Source of the DNA: JBBWZH01 sp035544115
Lineage (GTDB): Bacteria; Actinomycetota; Actinomycetes; Mycobacteriales; CADCTP01
Assembly (NCBI GenBank): GCA_963714145.1
Contig: OY970235.1
Location: 9,858,001 to 9,922,000, forward strand
Length of the DNA: 64,000 nt
Direction: 5' to 3'
In this document: in pieces, positions 8,517 to 17,024 of the stretch
How the letters are laid out: every line of letters begins with the position of its first letter
How positions within the stretch are numbered: the stretch's first letter is position 1
The notes under the pieces: model-generated
What the model was told of the DNA's origin: nothing
The model's input: only the letters and a program-made list of their open reading frames with translations
Database searches by the model: none
Position numbers and translations under genes: made by a program

Positions 8517-9352
8517 CGCTGTCCTCTGGCCTTCTCGGTCAAGGCTCCACCCGGTGCGGGCTGGCCCGGTGCGGCTCGCTGCGGTGCGGCCGGATCGGCC
8601 CGGCCCTGCTCGGCCGGACCACCCTGCTCGGCCGGGCCGCCCTGGTCGGCCGGGCCGCCCTGGTCGGCCGGGCCACCCTGCTCGGCCGGCTCGCCCGGGC
8701 CACCCTGCTCGGCCGGCTCGCCCGGGTCGCCCGGGCCGCCCGGGCCGCCAGGGCCGCCCGGGCCGCCAGGGCCGCCAGGGTCGGCCGGGCCGCCAGGGTC
8801 GGCCGGGTCGGCTGGTGTCGCTGGCTCGTCGCCGAACAGGTGCGCAAGCGCGGCAGCGAGCCGCCGGTGCGCCCGGAACGACCGTGACTTGACGGTGCCG
8901 AGCGGCACGCCCAGGCGAACGGCGATCTCGCTGTGCGTGAGCTGGTAGAAGTGGGCCAGCCGGACCACGTCGGCCTCCTCGGCCGGCAGCGCCTCGACCG
9001 CGCGACGCACCTCCCACACCTCCCACAACTGCTCGACCGAGAAGGTGTCGACGGCCAGCTCCGGCTCGACGTCGACGGTGGCCGGCAGCCGCCGCTCGCG
9101 GCGGTGGACGTCGATCGCGGCCCGCCGGGCGATGCTGAACACCCACGCCGCCATCGGCCGGGTCGGGTCGAACCGGGCCCGGCCGCGCCACACCGCCAGG
9201 AACGCGAGCTGCAGTGCCTCCTCGGCCAGCCCGGGGTCGGCCAGGGCGTGCAGCGCCATCCCGAACACGGGCCCGCGGAACTCCCGGAACACCGTCGCGT
9301 ACGCGTCTTCATCGCCGTCGACAAACAGGCGCGCCCGCTGCGATTCCTCCAT
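8513..9352 (-). CDS. ECF RNA polymerase sigma factor with Gly/Pro-rich collagen-like C-terminal tail
   Basis: A 279-residue protein from ATG 9352. Region 2 lies at about residues 13-85 (YATVFREFRGPVFGMALHAL through MAAWVFSIARRAAIDVHRRE). Region 4 lies at about 113-168 (RAVEALPAEEADVVRLAHFY, LTHSEIAVRLGVPLGTVKSR), a classic ECF sigma-70 helix-turn-helix. Ordinary ECF factors end near residue 175-190; here about 100 extra residues follow, dominated by GGP, ADQ and AEQ triplets. The gene is translationally coupled to the RskA-like anti-sigma factor. The secreted-protein and DUF6529 genes lie just upstream on the same strand and may belong to the same unit or regulon. Confidence 0.9.
   Translation of the reverse strand: MEESQRARLFVDGDEDAYATVFREFRGPVFGMALHALADPGLAEEALQLAFLAVWRGRARFDPTRPMAAWVFSIARRAAIDVHRRERRLPATVDVEPELAVDTFSVEQLWEVWEVRRAVEALPAEEADVVRLAHFYQLTHSEIAVRLGVPLGTVKSRSFRAHRRLAAALAHLFGDEPATPADPADPGGPADPGGPGGPGGPGGPGGPGDPGEPAEQGGPGEPAEQGGPADQGGPADQGGPAEQGGPAEQGRADPAAPQRAAPGQPAPGGALTEKARGQR
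8605..8812 (-). repeat. Triplet-codon repeat encoding (GGP)/(A[D/E]Q) tail of the ECF factor
   Basis: Imperfect 9- and 18-bp tandem units within the sigma gene encode alternating GGP and ADQ/AEQ/GEP tripeptides, roughly residues 180-249. The phase stays in frame throughout, so this is coding low complexity and not a CRISPR-like array. Confidence 0.8.
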
Positions 9353-9437
9353 GGCGGACAAATCGTACGTCGCCGGCCGCGCCGCGGTCACCCGGCGCCG
9401 ACCAGCCGCCCCCGGCAGAGCCGACGGAGTCCACTGT

Positions 9438-9461
9438 AGACAGTTAGTGTCGAGTACGTTC
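9438..9461 (-). promoter_or_regulatory. Candidate ECF-type promoter upstream of the sigma gene
   Basis: On the minus strand, GAAC (9461-9458) and GTCT (9441-9438) are separated by 16 bases, about 86 bases before the sigma start codon. GAAC/GTC elements are typical of ECF-recognised promoters, which would fit autoregulation. An overlapping TTGACG also allows a housekeeping promoter. Confidence 0.3.
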
Positions 9462-9468
9462 GTCAAGG

Positions 9469-10464
9469 TCAGCGGCGTACCCCGACGGTGGTGAAGAACC
9501 AGAGCGAGGACGTGAGCCAGAGCACCACCAGAGCGGTGAAGACCAGCCCGCCGAACAGTGGCAGCACCCAGCCCGCCATCCGGTCCCTGGACAGCGCGAG
9601 CATCTTCACCGTGAACGCGCCGAAGAACAGGCAGCCGACCAGCGAGTGCACCAGCACCCGCGGCTCGTACGTCTGGAAGCCCAGCGCGTAGAGGCAGTGC
9701 ACGGCGACCGGCACGGCCAGCAGGAACGCCAGGCGGCCGGAGTTGCGGTGCACGGCCCCGAGCCACGGTTGCGCGCCGAGGGCCGGTAGCCGGCCGTACA
9801 TCGCCAGCGCCGAGAGCACCTGGACCACTGCCAGCGCGGCCGAGCCGGTGGTCAGCCAGACCTTGAACGTCAGCGCGCTGCTGAAGCCGGGCGCGCGCAC
9901 AGCTTGCCCGGCCGGGTCGTGCAGCCGCCCATAGACCCCCAGCGCCACCGCCACCGCCGCGCCGACCAGCATTGGCAGGACGAGCGCGGCGGTGGTCCGG
10001 ACCCGCGGCACCGCCACCCAGAGGTCGTCGGCGGGCTGCGCACCACCGGCCGTCGCACCCGGTCCAGCGATGTCCCCAGCGCGGAACGAATGCCGCGCGG
10101 TCCCGGCGGTGTCGAACGAGTCCGGCGCGGCCTCGACGGCACCGAACGGATCCGTTGCAGGCTCCGCGCCACGGTACGGATCCGGCGCGGGCTCCGCCGG
10201 GCGGTACGCAGGCGGCGCGGCTTCCGCCGGGCGGTAGGGATCTGCCGCGGGCTCCGCCGGGCGGTACGGATCTGCCGCGGGTTCCGCCGGGCGGAACGGA
10301 GGCGGGGCGGCTTCCGCCGGGCGGTACGGATCTGACGCGGCGGGGCGGGGGCCCGGCGCCGGGCCCGCCGGGCGGAACGGGCTCGGACTGCCTCCAGCCG
10401 GGCCGCCCGACCCCGGTGTCGTCCATTCGCCGGGGGTCCCGTCGCTCGGCGGACCCGACGTCAC
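9469..10464 (-). CDS. DUF6529-family membrane protein with Pro-rich repeat N-terminus
   Basis: A 331-residue protein. GTG 10464 overlaps the upstream stop (GTGA). Residues 1-150 are low complexity with repeated PYRPAEPAAD-like units. The C-terminal half carries four or five membrane helices: TAALVLPMLVGAAVAVALGV, VWLTTGSAALAVVQVLSALA, LAFLLAVPVAVHCLYALGF, LVGCLFFGAFTVKMLALSRD and a last helix before SLWFFTTVGVRR. Spaced His residues (AVHRNSGR, VHCLYALG, VLVHSLVG) recall four-helix haem-binding membrane proteins of the cytochrome b561/ferric-reductase type, but haem binding is inference. The family function is unknown. It is translationally coupled to the secreted protein upstream and lies about 115 bases before the ECF sigma gene. 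Confidence 0.75.
   Translation of the reverse strand: MTSGPPSDGTPGEWTTPGSGGPAGGSPSPFRPAGPAPGPRPAASDPYRPAEAAPPPFRPAEPAADPYRPAEPAADPYRPAEAAPPAYRPAEPAPDPYRGAEPATDPFGAVEAAPDSFDTAGTARHSFRAGDIAGPGATAGGAQPADDLWVAVPRVRTTAALVLPMLVGAAVAVALGVYGRLHDPAGQAVRAPGFSSALTFKVWLTTGSAALAVVQVLSALAMYGRLPALGAQPWLGAVHRNSGRLAFLLAVPVAVHCLYALGFQTYEPRVLVHSLVGCLFFGAFTVKMLALSRDRMAGWVLPLFGGLVFTALVVLWLTSSLWFFTTVGVRR
10147..10338 (-). repeat. Repeat encoding PYRPAEPAAD-like units
   Basis: About seven imperfect in-frame units in the N-terminal region of the DUF6529 protein, each a variant of (D/P)-P-(Y/F)-R-P-A-E-(P/A)-A. It is a Tyr/Phe-punctuated proline-rich cytoplasmic tail, possibly a protein-interaction region. Confidence 0.75.
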
Positions 10465-11204
10465 CGGGGACCCCCGTCCGGCTGGGCCGGCGAGGCCGTC
10501 ACCGGCATGCCTCCCACCGTGGCGGCGCCCGAGGTGACGTCCAGCGCGGATGGCCGGACCAGGACGCCGTCCACTGTGGCCAGTCCCACCTGCCGGCCGT
10601 CCGCCCGCACGATCCAGCCGGCGACGATCCGGGCGCCGCGGACGGTGGCGGCAGCCCGGTAGAGCCGGGAGTCCACCGGCGCCGCAGGCACATCGAAACG
10701 GAACTGCCGGCCGCTGGCGGTCACCGTGCCCTCGGCCCGACGGTCGGTGAAGGTGCCGGTGAGGCGGGCGCCGCCGGCTCCGGTGAGGTCGAGCCGGCCG
10801 CCGCTGGCGGTCCCCTTCAGCCACGCCTCGGTCCGGGCTCCGTCGCACAGGTACGCGATCGCGGCCGTGCCCTTCGCGACGATCGCGATCGTGGCCCCGG
10901 CGCTGGCATCGCCGGCCCAGGTCAGGTTGAGCGTGGCCGCTTCCGGCCGGGGCGCCGGCTTCGACGGCGGCTGGCTCGTCACCGGCGGCTCGGACGTGGA
11001 CGGCTGGGTCGTGGGCGGCTGGGTCGGCCGATCTGGCGCCGCTCCCGGCGGCTGCCCGGCTGCCGTGGCGTCGGCGAGCTGGTTGTCCGCTGCCCGGGCG
11101 ACCGCCGCCGCATCCTGCCGGTTGGCCCGCGCGCTCAGTGCGAGCAGAGCGGCGGCCAACATCGCCCCGGTCAGCAGCGTGACTACCGGCGTTCGAAACC
11201 GCAT
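10461..11204 (-). CDS. Secreted or membrane-anchored protein of unknown function
   Basis: A 247-residue protein. ATG 11204 is chosen over a codon 12 bases upstream because GGAGG lies five bases before it and the signal segment starts directly (RFRTPVVTLLTGAMLAAALL). After the signal or anchor comes a Pro/Thr-rich linker (residues about 50-85). The remaining 160 residues are beta-rich, with two similar halves: ATLNLTWAGDASAGATIAIV, LTGTFTDRRAEGTVTASGRQ, then LYRAAATVRGARIVAGWIVR and QVGLATVDGVLV. A single Cys lies in AYLCDGA. I do not recognise the domain. Coupling to the DUF6529 gene suggests an extracytoplasmic partner of that membrane protein. Confidence 0.7.
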   Translation of the reverse strand: MRFRTPVVTLLTGAMLAAALLALSARANRQDAAAVARAADNQLADATAAGQPPGAAPDRPTQPPTTQPSTSEPPVTSQPPSKPAPRPEAATLNLTWAGDASAGATIAIVAKGTAAIAYLCDGARTEAWLKGTASGGRLDLTGAGGARLTGTFTDRRAEGTVTASGRQFRFDVPAAPVDSRLYRAAATVRGARIVAGWIVRADGRQVGLATVDGVLVRPSALDVTSGAATVGGMPVTASPAQPDGGPR

Positions 11205-11425
11205 GGTGTCCTCCAACTCCCCTGTACCAGCAGGTACGCCCGCTACCGCCCCAGCGGTTCCCGCCCACCCGAAAGCGCTGACCAGGGCAGCGGCCGTCTC
11301 ACCGTCCAGGTGCGCTGACCGCGGCTGCGGTCTGCCTCATGGGGCGGACCTGGCGGCGTACCTCACCACCGTGGTGGTCAGCCGGGTGTGATGTAGCGAC
11401 AGCCGTCCAAGTACAGGAGGAATCG

Positions 11426-11686
11426 ATGGAGCTGACCCTGCCGCGCCGTGTCGGTGCCGCGCTCGCGACGGCCGGGCTGGCGTTCGGCGTGCTCGCCGGC
11501 GTCACCGGCCTCGGCCACGTCGCCGCCCGGTCCGCGGTCGCCGACGCCGACGACGCCGGCCTGATCACCGGGGTCACCATCCCGAAGCTGGTCGGCGACA
11601 GCGCGGCAGCAGTGCCGCCGGCCATCGATGTACCGGCCGAGGTAGCCACCCACGACCACGGCCCGCTGAACCTCCAGACCAAGTAG
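11426..11686 (+). CDS. Small secreted peptide, 86 aa
   Basis: A small gene with an excellent ribosome-binding site (AGGAGG five bases before ATG 11426). Residues 1-38 form a signal peptide (LPRRVGAALATAGLAFGVLA core, likely cleavage near ARSAVA). The remaining 48 residues are acidic, without Cys, and contain DDAGLITGVTIPKLVGDSAA and a His-Asp-His cluster (ATHDHGPLNL) that could bind metal. It is transcribed divergently from the secreted/DUF6529/sigma module. I know no family for it. Real coding is supported by the ribosome-binding site, signal peptide and codon bias. Confidence 0.7.
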   Translation: MELTLPRRVGAALATAGLAFGVLAGVTGLGHVAARSAVADADDAGLITGVTIPKLVGDSAAAVPPAIDVPAEVATHDHGPLNLQTK

Positions 11687-11752
11687 ACCGCACGCGCGAC
11701 GACCGCACCGGCCCGACCCGCAGGACCCAGGACCGGCGCCGACCGCGAGGGG

Positions 11753-12214
11753 TCAGCGGGTCTGGCCGGCTCGTACCATCTCGACGGTCTTGGCGATCCG
11801 GTTCGCCCGCGTCTCGTCCCGCTTCGCCTCGCTGACCCAGCGGACGTACTCCTTGCGGTGCGACATGGCCAGTGCCGCGAAAGCCTTGTCGACGGCGGGA
11901 TCCGCGGCCAGCGCGGCGGACAGGTCCGCGGGCACCTCGACGGTCCGCTCCGCCTCGTCGAGCGCGATCTCGATGTCGTACGAAGCACCGAGCTCTACCC
12001 CGGCCTGCCGCCGCGCGGCCGCGGCCAGACCGATCATGTTCTCGCCGCCCATCCGCATCAGCCGCAGCGACAGACCCGCGCCGTTGACCCGGACCTGGAC
12101 CGGGAACACCTTCCGACCCGCGCCCAGCCCGGCGACCTGCTCATCGGTGAGGATGAACGCGCCGGCGGGCCCGCGCGGCTCGAGCGTCGCCGTCAACCGA
12201 AGCGTCTGCGCCAT
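11753..12214 (-). CDS. DUF1905/YdeI (OmpD-associated)-like protein
   Basis: A 153-residue protein from ATG 12214. The N-terminal half (LRLTATLEPRGPAGAFILTD, VFPVQVRVNGAGLSLRLMRM, NMIGLAAAARRQAGVELGAS, YDIEIALDEAERTVEVPADL) is the DUF1905 beta-barrel. The C-terminal half (FAALAMSHRKEYVRWVSEAK, RDETRANRIAKTVEMVRAG) is the YdeI/OmpD-associated bacteriocin-protection helical motif with its Arg/Lys-rich end. Fusions of the two domains are common in actinomycetes. The molecular function is not established. It is cytoplasmic and a single-gene unit. Confidence 0.85.
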   Translation of the reverse strand: MAQTLRLTATLEPRGPAGAFILTDEQVAGLGAGRKVFPVQVRVNGAGLSLRLMRMGGENMIGLAAAARRQAGVELGASYDIEIALDEAERTVEVPADLSAALAADPAVDKAFAALAMSHRKEYVRWVSEAKRDETRANRIAKTVEMVRAGQTR

Positions 12215-12346
12215 CCCGCTACGGTACCGACACCCCCGCGCACCCGCGGCCGGCCTCCCGGGAGGAGGCGTCGGCGAGCGTGCAGGGCGGGGGCGGCGAG
12301 TCGGCGCCGGTGGTGAAGGTGCGGCCCGAGGTCGTACGGGGCGCAG

Positions 12347-13222
12347 CTACCGGCCGAACGACACCTGTGCCCAGCCGCCGCCGATCTGGACACCGGTTCC
12401 GTAGCTGCCGGCGCCGTCTCCGCTCCACCGGACGAGCTCGCCGGTCAGGTCATAGACGGCCACGAGGTCGCCGGGTCCGTCGCGGTTGAGGTCGCCCATG
12501 CCGGCGATGTTGGTCGTGTACTCGACCCAGCCGCAGCCGAGCCTGGTTCCGGTGCCGAATCCGCCCTGGCCGTTGCCGCTCCACCGGTAGAGGCAGTTGT
12601 CGCTGCGGCTGATGGCCACGATGTCGGCGTTGCCGTCCCGGTTCAGGTCCCCGGCTCCGGTAACGGTGTTCTCGTAGGAGCCGTACCAGCCACCGCCGAC
12701 CTGCGTGCCGGCGCCGAATGTGCCGGTACCGGTGCCGTTCCAGCGGTACAGGACGCCGGCCGAACTGACTCCGAGCAGGTCGCCCGCGCCGTCGTTGTTG
12801 AGGTCACCCGCGCCGACGATGCCGTTCACCCAGAAGTCCTCCCATCCGCAGCCGAGCAGTGTTCGGACGCCGAATCCACTGGCGCCGGCGCCGCTCCAGC
12901 GCCACAGGCAACTCCGCACCTGGTCGCCGTCCCAGGTGGCGTCGAGGGCCACGAGATCGGCGCGGCCGTCTCCGGTGATGTCACCGACGGCGGCGAGCGC
13001 GTCTTCGTACGGACTCCAACCACATCCGACCACCGTCGCCGGACCGAATCCGCCACGGCCGTTGCCGTTCCAGCGGTACAGGCAGTCGTCCGAGATCGCG
13101 ATGAGATCACTGACGCCATCGCCGTTGTAGTCGTTGCGCTTGTCCGCGATCGAAGCGGATACCGGCTGCGCCGCCAGTACCAGGAGGACCGACGCGACGA
13201 GGACCACCCATAGTCGATTCAT
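12347..13222 (-). CDS. Secreted FG-GAP/VCBS repeat protein
   Basis: A 291-residue protein with a signal peptide (NRLWVVLVASVLLVLAAQPV, cleavage after VSA). It has five repeats of about 53 residues, each carrying a calcium-binding-type loop: DYNGDGVSDL, DITGDGRADL, DLNNDGAGDL, DLNRDGNADI and DLNRDGPGDL. Each loop is followed by a LYRWNGNGRGGFG-like strand pair and CGW or GGW. The series is a partial beta-propeller of the FG-GAP/integrin-alpha type. In Streptomyces-like bacteria such modules are usually joined to catalytic domains; here nothing else is present, so it may be a binding or adhesion protein. Paired Cys residues in most repeats suggest disulfides. Confidence 0.88.
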   Translation of the reverse strand: MNRLWVVLVASVLLVLAAQPVSASIADKRNDYNGDGVSDLIAISDDCLYRWNGNGRGGFGPATVVGCGWSPYEDALAAVGDITGDGRADLVALDATWDGDQVRSCLWRWSGAGASGFGVRTLLGCGWEDFWVNGIVGAGDLNNDGAGDLLGVSSAGVLYRWNGTGTGTFGAGTQVGGGWYGSYENTVTGAGDLNRDGNADIVAISRSDNCLYRWSGNGQGGFGTGTRLGCGWVEYTTNIAGMGDLNRDGPGDLVAVYDLTGELVRWSGDGAGSYGTGVQIGGGWAQVSFGR

Positions 13223-13396
13223 GCTGATCCCTTCCTTGCTGCCGGATTTCCGGAAGGTACGGCCGGGCGACCGCCTGGCTGACCCCGATTCGCCGTACGC
13301 CGAAACCCGCAGGTGCCCGGTCGGTCGGCCCGGTCCGGCGGCGCGGTCAGCCCGGGTCGCCGCGGCGGTGGCCGGGGATTGCCTGCCGCCGGGGAT

Positions 13397-14932
13397 TCAG
13401 TCGCGGTTCGGTGCGGGTGGCGTGACGGGTTCGAGCACCGCGGCGGTGGACAGCTGGTGGAAGTGCCTGGCCCAGTCCAGCGGGGTCGCGTCGAAGCGCT
13501 GGTCGCGGAGGCCCGGGTCGGCGCCCAGGTCGAGCAGCCGGCGGGTGAGTTCGACGTCGCCGGCCATGGCGCCGTGGTGCAGTGCGGTCTCCCAGGCCTG
13601 TTCGACCGGGGCGTCGCCACGCCCGTAGGCGTTCACGTCGAAGCCGAGCTCGGCCAGCAACGTGACCGTCTCGATGGTCGCCTGGCTCGCGGCCCACACG
13701 ATGAGCCCGGGCCGGCTGCGGCGGACCTCGGCCACGGCGTCGGGATGCGCGGCGCGGATCCGGTCCAGGGTGGGCCGGTCGGCACGGAACGCGGCGGCGA
13801 TCAGCTCGCGCGCCGGGTCGGGGTCGGGCGGCGCGGCGCCCCGGGCGAGGAGGTAGCCGGCGATCTCGGTGTCGCCGGTGAGCTCGGCCAGCTCGATCGG
13901 CGTCCGGCCGTCGCCGGGGTGCCACCCGGGCCCGTCGCCGGTGAACGGTGAGCGGAAGTCGACGCCGTGCTCGACCAGCAGCCGCACCCGGGCGGGCTGG
14001 TGGTGCTCGACCGCCCAGCGCAGCTGGATGCGCAGCAGCTGCGCGGGCGTGACCTGCTCCTCGATCCGGGTCTTCCACGGGCCGCCGTCGCCGCTGCCGA
14101 GCCCGTATTCGAACAGCAGCTCGAGGTGCGAGTTGTCCGGCTCGAACATCCGGTTGTACAGGGTCTGGGCATCGTTGGGGTCGGCGCCCGCGGCGAGCAG
14201 CAGCCGGCCCAACGCCTGCCAGTGCGGGTGCCGGGGCTGGCGCCGCTGGCCCAGCTCGCCGTGGCCGAACACGCCGGTGAGCAACGTGAACGGCGACGGC
14301 AGGGCGTCGAACAGGTAGCCGTCGTTGGGGTCGGCGCCGGCGTCGAGCAGCTGCCGAGCGGCCGCGAGCACCCGCTCGGCCGGCACGGACAGGTCGAATC
14401 GCGAGTAGACGAGGTAGTACAGCGGCCGCCAACCCAACGGGCCACCCCGCTCGGCCACCCGCCGCGGCTGCTCGCCGAGCAGCCGGCCGACGTCGTCCGG
14501 GCGGGCAGCTGCCGCGGCCGCCCAGATGCTCCCGGTGGTCAGGTCGGGATGCACGGCGAGCAGTTGGCGGGCCTGCGCCCAGCGCGCCGGACCGTCCTCG
14601 CGGCTGTACGTCAGGCAGGCGAGGCGGCAGAACTCGTCGGCCGGGTCGGCCGCGGGCGCCGCACCGAGCTGGGTGTCCCAGCCGTGCTCGGCCACGGTCT
14701 GCAGGTACCGCACCAGCCGGGGCCAACTGGCGAACCCGTACTCGCGGGCGACGACCAGCTGCGCCGCGCCGAGCGGCAACCGGCTGACGTCCTCGGGCAC
14801 CGCACCGCGCGGGTGGCGGGCCAGCCGCGCGACCGCGTCGGGGTCGCCGGCCCGAACGGCCCGCTGCAGGGCGCGGGCCTGCCGGCGGAAGCTGTCGAGG
14901 TGGGGACGGGCGGGCATGGCCAGGATCGCCAC
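13397..14932 (-). CDS. Ankyrin-repeat protein, 511 aa
   Basis: GTG 14932 is chosen because GAGGAG lies six bases upstream. The N-terminal region (HLDSFRRQARALQRAVRAGD, LGAAQLVVAREYGFASWPRL) is a conserved leader of actinobacterial ankyrin proteins. The rest holds degenerate ankyrin units, with copies such as LLDAGADPND, LLLAAGADPNDAQTLYN, LLVEHGVDFRSPFTGDGPGW, DGRTPIELAELTGDTEIAGY, LLARGAAPPDPDP and LLDLGADPGLRDQRFDATPL. No catalytic domain, signal peptide or membrane helix is visible. It is presumably a cytoplasmic interaction protein with unknown partner. It stands as a monocistronic unit between the FG-GAP and hydrolase genes. Confidence 0.85.
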   Translation of the reverse strand: MAILAMPARPHLDSFRRQARALQRAVRAGDPDAVARLARHPRGAVPEDVSRLPLGAAQLVVAREYGFASWPRLVRYLQTVAEHGWDTQLGAAPAADPADEFCRLACLTYSREDGPARWAQARQLLAVHPDLTTGSIWAAAAAARPDDVGRLLGEQPRRVAERGGPLGWRPLYYLVYSRFDLSVPAERVLAAARQLLDAGADPNDGYLFDALPSPFTLLTGVFGHGELGQRRQPRHPHWQALGRLLLAAGADPNDAQTLYNRMFEPDNSHLELLFEYGLGSGDGGPWKTRIEEQVTPAQLLRIQLRWAVEHHQPARVRLLVEHGVDFRSPFTGDGPGWHPGDGRTPIELAELTGDTEIAGYLLARGAAPPDPDPARELIAAAFRADRPTLDRIRAAHPDAVAEVRRSRPGLIVWAASQATIETVTLLAELGFDVNAYGRGDAPVEQAWETALHHGAMAGDVELTRRLLDLGADPGLRDQRFDATPLDWARHFHQLSTAAVLEPVTPPAPNRD

Positions 14933-15167
14933 GATGGTCTCCTCTCGTCTGCCTGATGTCCGCTCGGTCAGGCCGAAAGGAGAGCGATGATGCCTTGCTG
15001 GTGCACACGCCAGGTGGGCTGAGCCCATTCCCGCGGACCGGTGGCTATCTGGCAAGCCGCCGCCATCTTAGCCAGATCGCGAGGTCGGCCCAGGCCGGTC
15101 GAGGCGGTCGGGCCGGGGTGCCGCAGCCGCGGGTCAGCGGCCGCCGGCCGTCAGCGGCCGCCGGTCG

Positions 15168-16874
15168 TCAGCGGGATGCCGCGCCCAGCGGCCAGGCCGG
15201 CCGCGGCACCGGGTAGGGGATCCGGCGGGTTGGCGCGGTGGTGCCGGTGCTGGCCGGCTCCGGTGCCGGGAACAGTGGCTCGTCGGCGGTGCAGACGGTG
15301 CCCGGCGCCGGCAGCCCGCCGCGCACCAGGTACCGCGTCACGGCGGTCAGGGTGCAGATGCTGAACTGCCCGAACTCGGTGTGGCCGTAGCCGTCGTGGG
15401 TGAGCAGCACCGCGCTGCGCCCCATCAGGCGGGCCAGCTTCCGGGCGCTGGCCAGCGGGGTGACCGGGTCGTGGGTGACCCCGATGAGCAGCACCGGGTG
15501 CGCGGTGCGGGCGTTCCACGGGCCGGCGTAGCGCTCCAGCGCCTGGGCCGGCCAGCTTCCGCACACCAGCGCGGTCGACCAGCCGAAGGTGGCGCCGCCG
15601 GTCGGGCTGATCCGTTCCAGCCGGCGGACGAACGCGGGCCACCGGCTCGGGTCCCGGGGCGCTGGGCTGTCCGTGCACAGGATGCCGGCCTGGGCGTCGG
15701 CGACGTTGTCGTAGCCGGCGCCGTCGGCGACCGGTCGCTGGCCGGGAATCGGCCCGCCCAGGCTGTTCAGCAGCAGGGAACCGTCGCCCTCCTCCGCCGC
15801 GGCCAGCCCGGCCGCGAGCTGCGGCCAGGTCCCGGCGCTGTACAGCGCGCTGAAGATCATCGCCTGGGTGGTCGGGTAGTCGAGCAGGCCGGGAACCGGC
15901 CGGTCCGGCGCGGGCACCGGGGCGTACCGCAGCCGGGCGAGCAGCGCGGCGACCCGGTGCCGCACGTCGCCCCGGCCGGCCAGCGCGCACCGCAGCGGGC
16001 CGGCCGCCGCGCAGCCGGCCGCAAAGCCGGCCAGCACCTGCTCGGTGTCCCGCAGCGACCCGGCGACCCAGTCGAACAGGCTGCCGGTGTAGGCCACCGG
16101 GTCGGTCACCCCGTCCAGGACGAGCGCCCGCACCCGACCGGGGAACAGGTTCGCGTAGGTCGCGCCGAGCGCGGTGCCGTACGACAGGCCGAAGTAGGTC
16201 AGCTGGCGGTCGCCGACCGCCGCGCGCAGCAGGTCCAGGTCGCGGGCGGCCGCCGCGGTGGACAGGTACGGCAGCAGGCCGGCGTTGCGGGTGCCGCAGG
16301 CGCCGGTGAACGCGCCCAGCTTGACCTGGTAGCGGCGCTGCGCGGCCCGGCCGACCGGGAACACCGACTCGTTCGCGTAGAACAGGGCCTGCTCCTGCGC
16401 GCCGGCGAAGCAGCGCACCGAGGTGCTCGCACCAACCCCACGCGGATCGAACCCGACGATGTCGAACCGGCCGCCGGCGATCTCGTCGAAGGCCGCACCG
16501 GCGCCGCGGACCAACTGCACCCCGGACGCACCCGGGCCACCGGGGTTGACGAACAGCGAGCCGATCCGGCGCGTCCGGTCCGACGCCGGGTAGCGGATCA
16601 ACGCGATGGAGATCGTCGCCTGGGCCGGGTGCGCATGGTCCAGCGGCACCGGCACGCTCGCGCACTCGAACCCGTCCTCGCACCCGGACCAGGCGACCGG
16701 GCCCGGCACGGTAGCCGCGGCCGGCGGCGCGGGCGATGCCGGTCCGGCCGGCCCGACCGTGACCAGCAACACCGCCGACACCAGCGCCGTCGACCGGCGC
16801 AGCCCGCTCCGCCGGCGCACCCGCGACCGGCGCACCCCCGACCCGAGTGGCGGCAGCACGGAACGCACCCGCAT
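15168..16874 (-). CDS. Secreted alpha/beta hydrolase with TAP-like C-terminal domain (tripeptidyl-aminopeptidase family)
   Basis: A 568-residue protein. ATG 16874 follows GGGAGG at good spacing; an upstream in-frame ATG is less likely. The N-terminus is a signal or anchor (SALVSAVLLVTVGPAGPASP). GSLFVNPGGPGASG is the oxyanion-hole block, TYFGLSYGTALGATYANLFP carries the nucleophile Ser (G-x-S-x-G), and VTHDPVTPLASARKLA holds the catalytic Asp. THDGYGHTEFGQFSICT holds the catalytic His within the TAP-like C-terminal domain. Five or more Cys in the mature part suggest disulfides. Relatives in Streptomyces are secreted tripeptidyl aminopeptidases or prolyl-type esterases; the exact substrate is not decided by sequence. 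A 17-bp GTCAGCGGCCGCCGGYC unit is repeated three times just past the stop (15133-15172). Confidence 0.88.
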   Translation of the reverse strand: MRVRSVLPPLGSGVRRSRVRRRSGLRRSTALVSAVLLVTVGPAGPASPAPPAAATVPGPVAWSGCEDGFECASVPVPLDHAHPAQATISIALIRYPASDRTRRIGSLFVNPGGPGASGVQLVRGAGAAFDEIAGGRFDIVGFDPRGVGASTSVRCFAGAQEQALFYANESVFPVGRAAQRRYQVKLGAFTGACGTRNAGLLPYLSTAAAARDLDLLRAAVGDRQLTYFGLSYGTALGATYANLFPGRVRALVLDGVTDPVAYTGSLFDWVAGSLRDTEQVLAGFAAGCAAAGPLRCALAGRGDVRHRVAALLARLRYAPVPAPDRPVPGLLDYPTTQAMIFSALYSAGTWPQLAAGLAAAEEGDGSLLLNSLGGPIPGQRPVADGAGYDNVADAQAGILCTDSPAPRDPSRWPAFVRRLERISPTGGATFGWSTALVCGSWPAQALERYAGPWNARTAHPVLLIGVTHDPVTPLASARKLARLMGRSAVLLTHDGYGHTEFGQFSICTLTAVTRYLVRGGLPAPGTVCTADEPLFPAPEPASTGTTAPTRRIPYPVPRPAWPLGAASR

Positions 16875-17024
16875 CGACGCCTCCCGACGCTCCACCCGGA
16901 CCCGTTCCCCCGAACGGCGCCGCGGTCGAGCTCCGGCGCCAACGTAGCGCCGCCCTCAGCGCCCCGCAGTCGGCCGACCGGCCATCCCCGGTCCGGGCGG
17001 GCGCGGCCGGATGGTGGGCGAATC

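Noticed and set aside
8605..8812. Short regularly spaced repeats resembling a CRISPR array
   Set aside because: The repeats are contiguous 9/18-bp units in frame in the sigma-factor gene, with no spacers and no cas genes.
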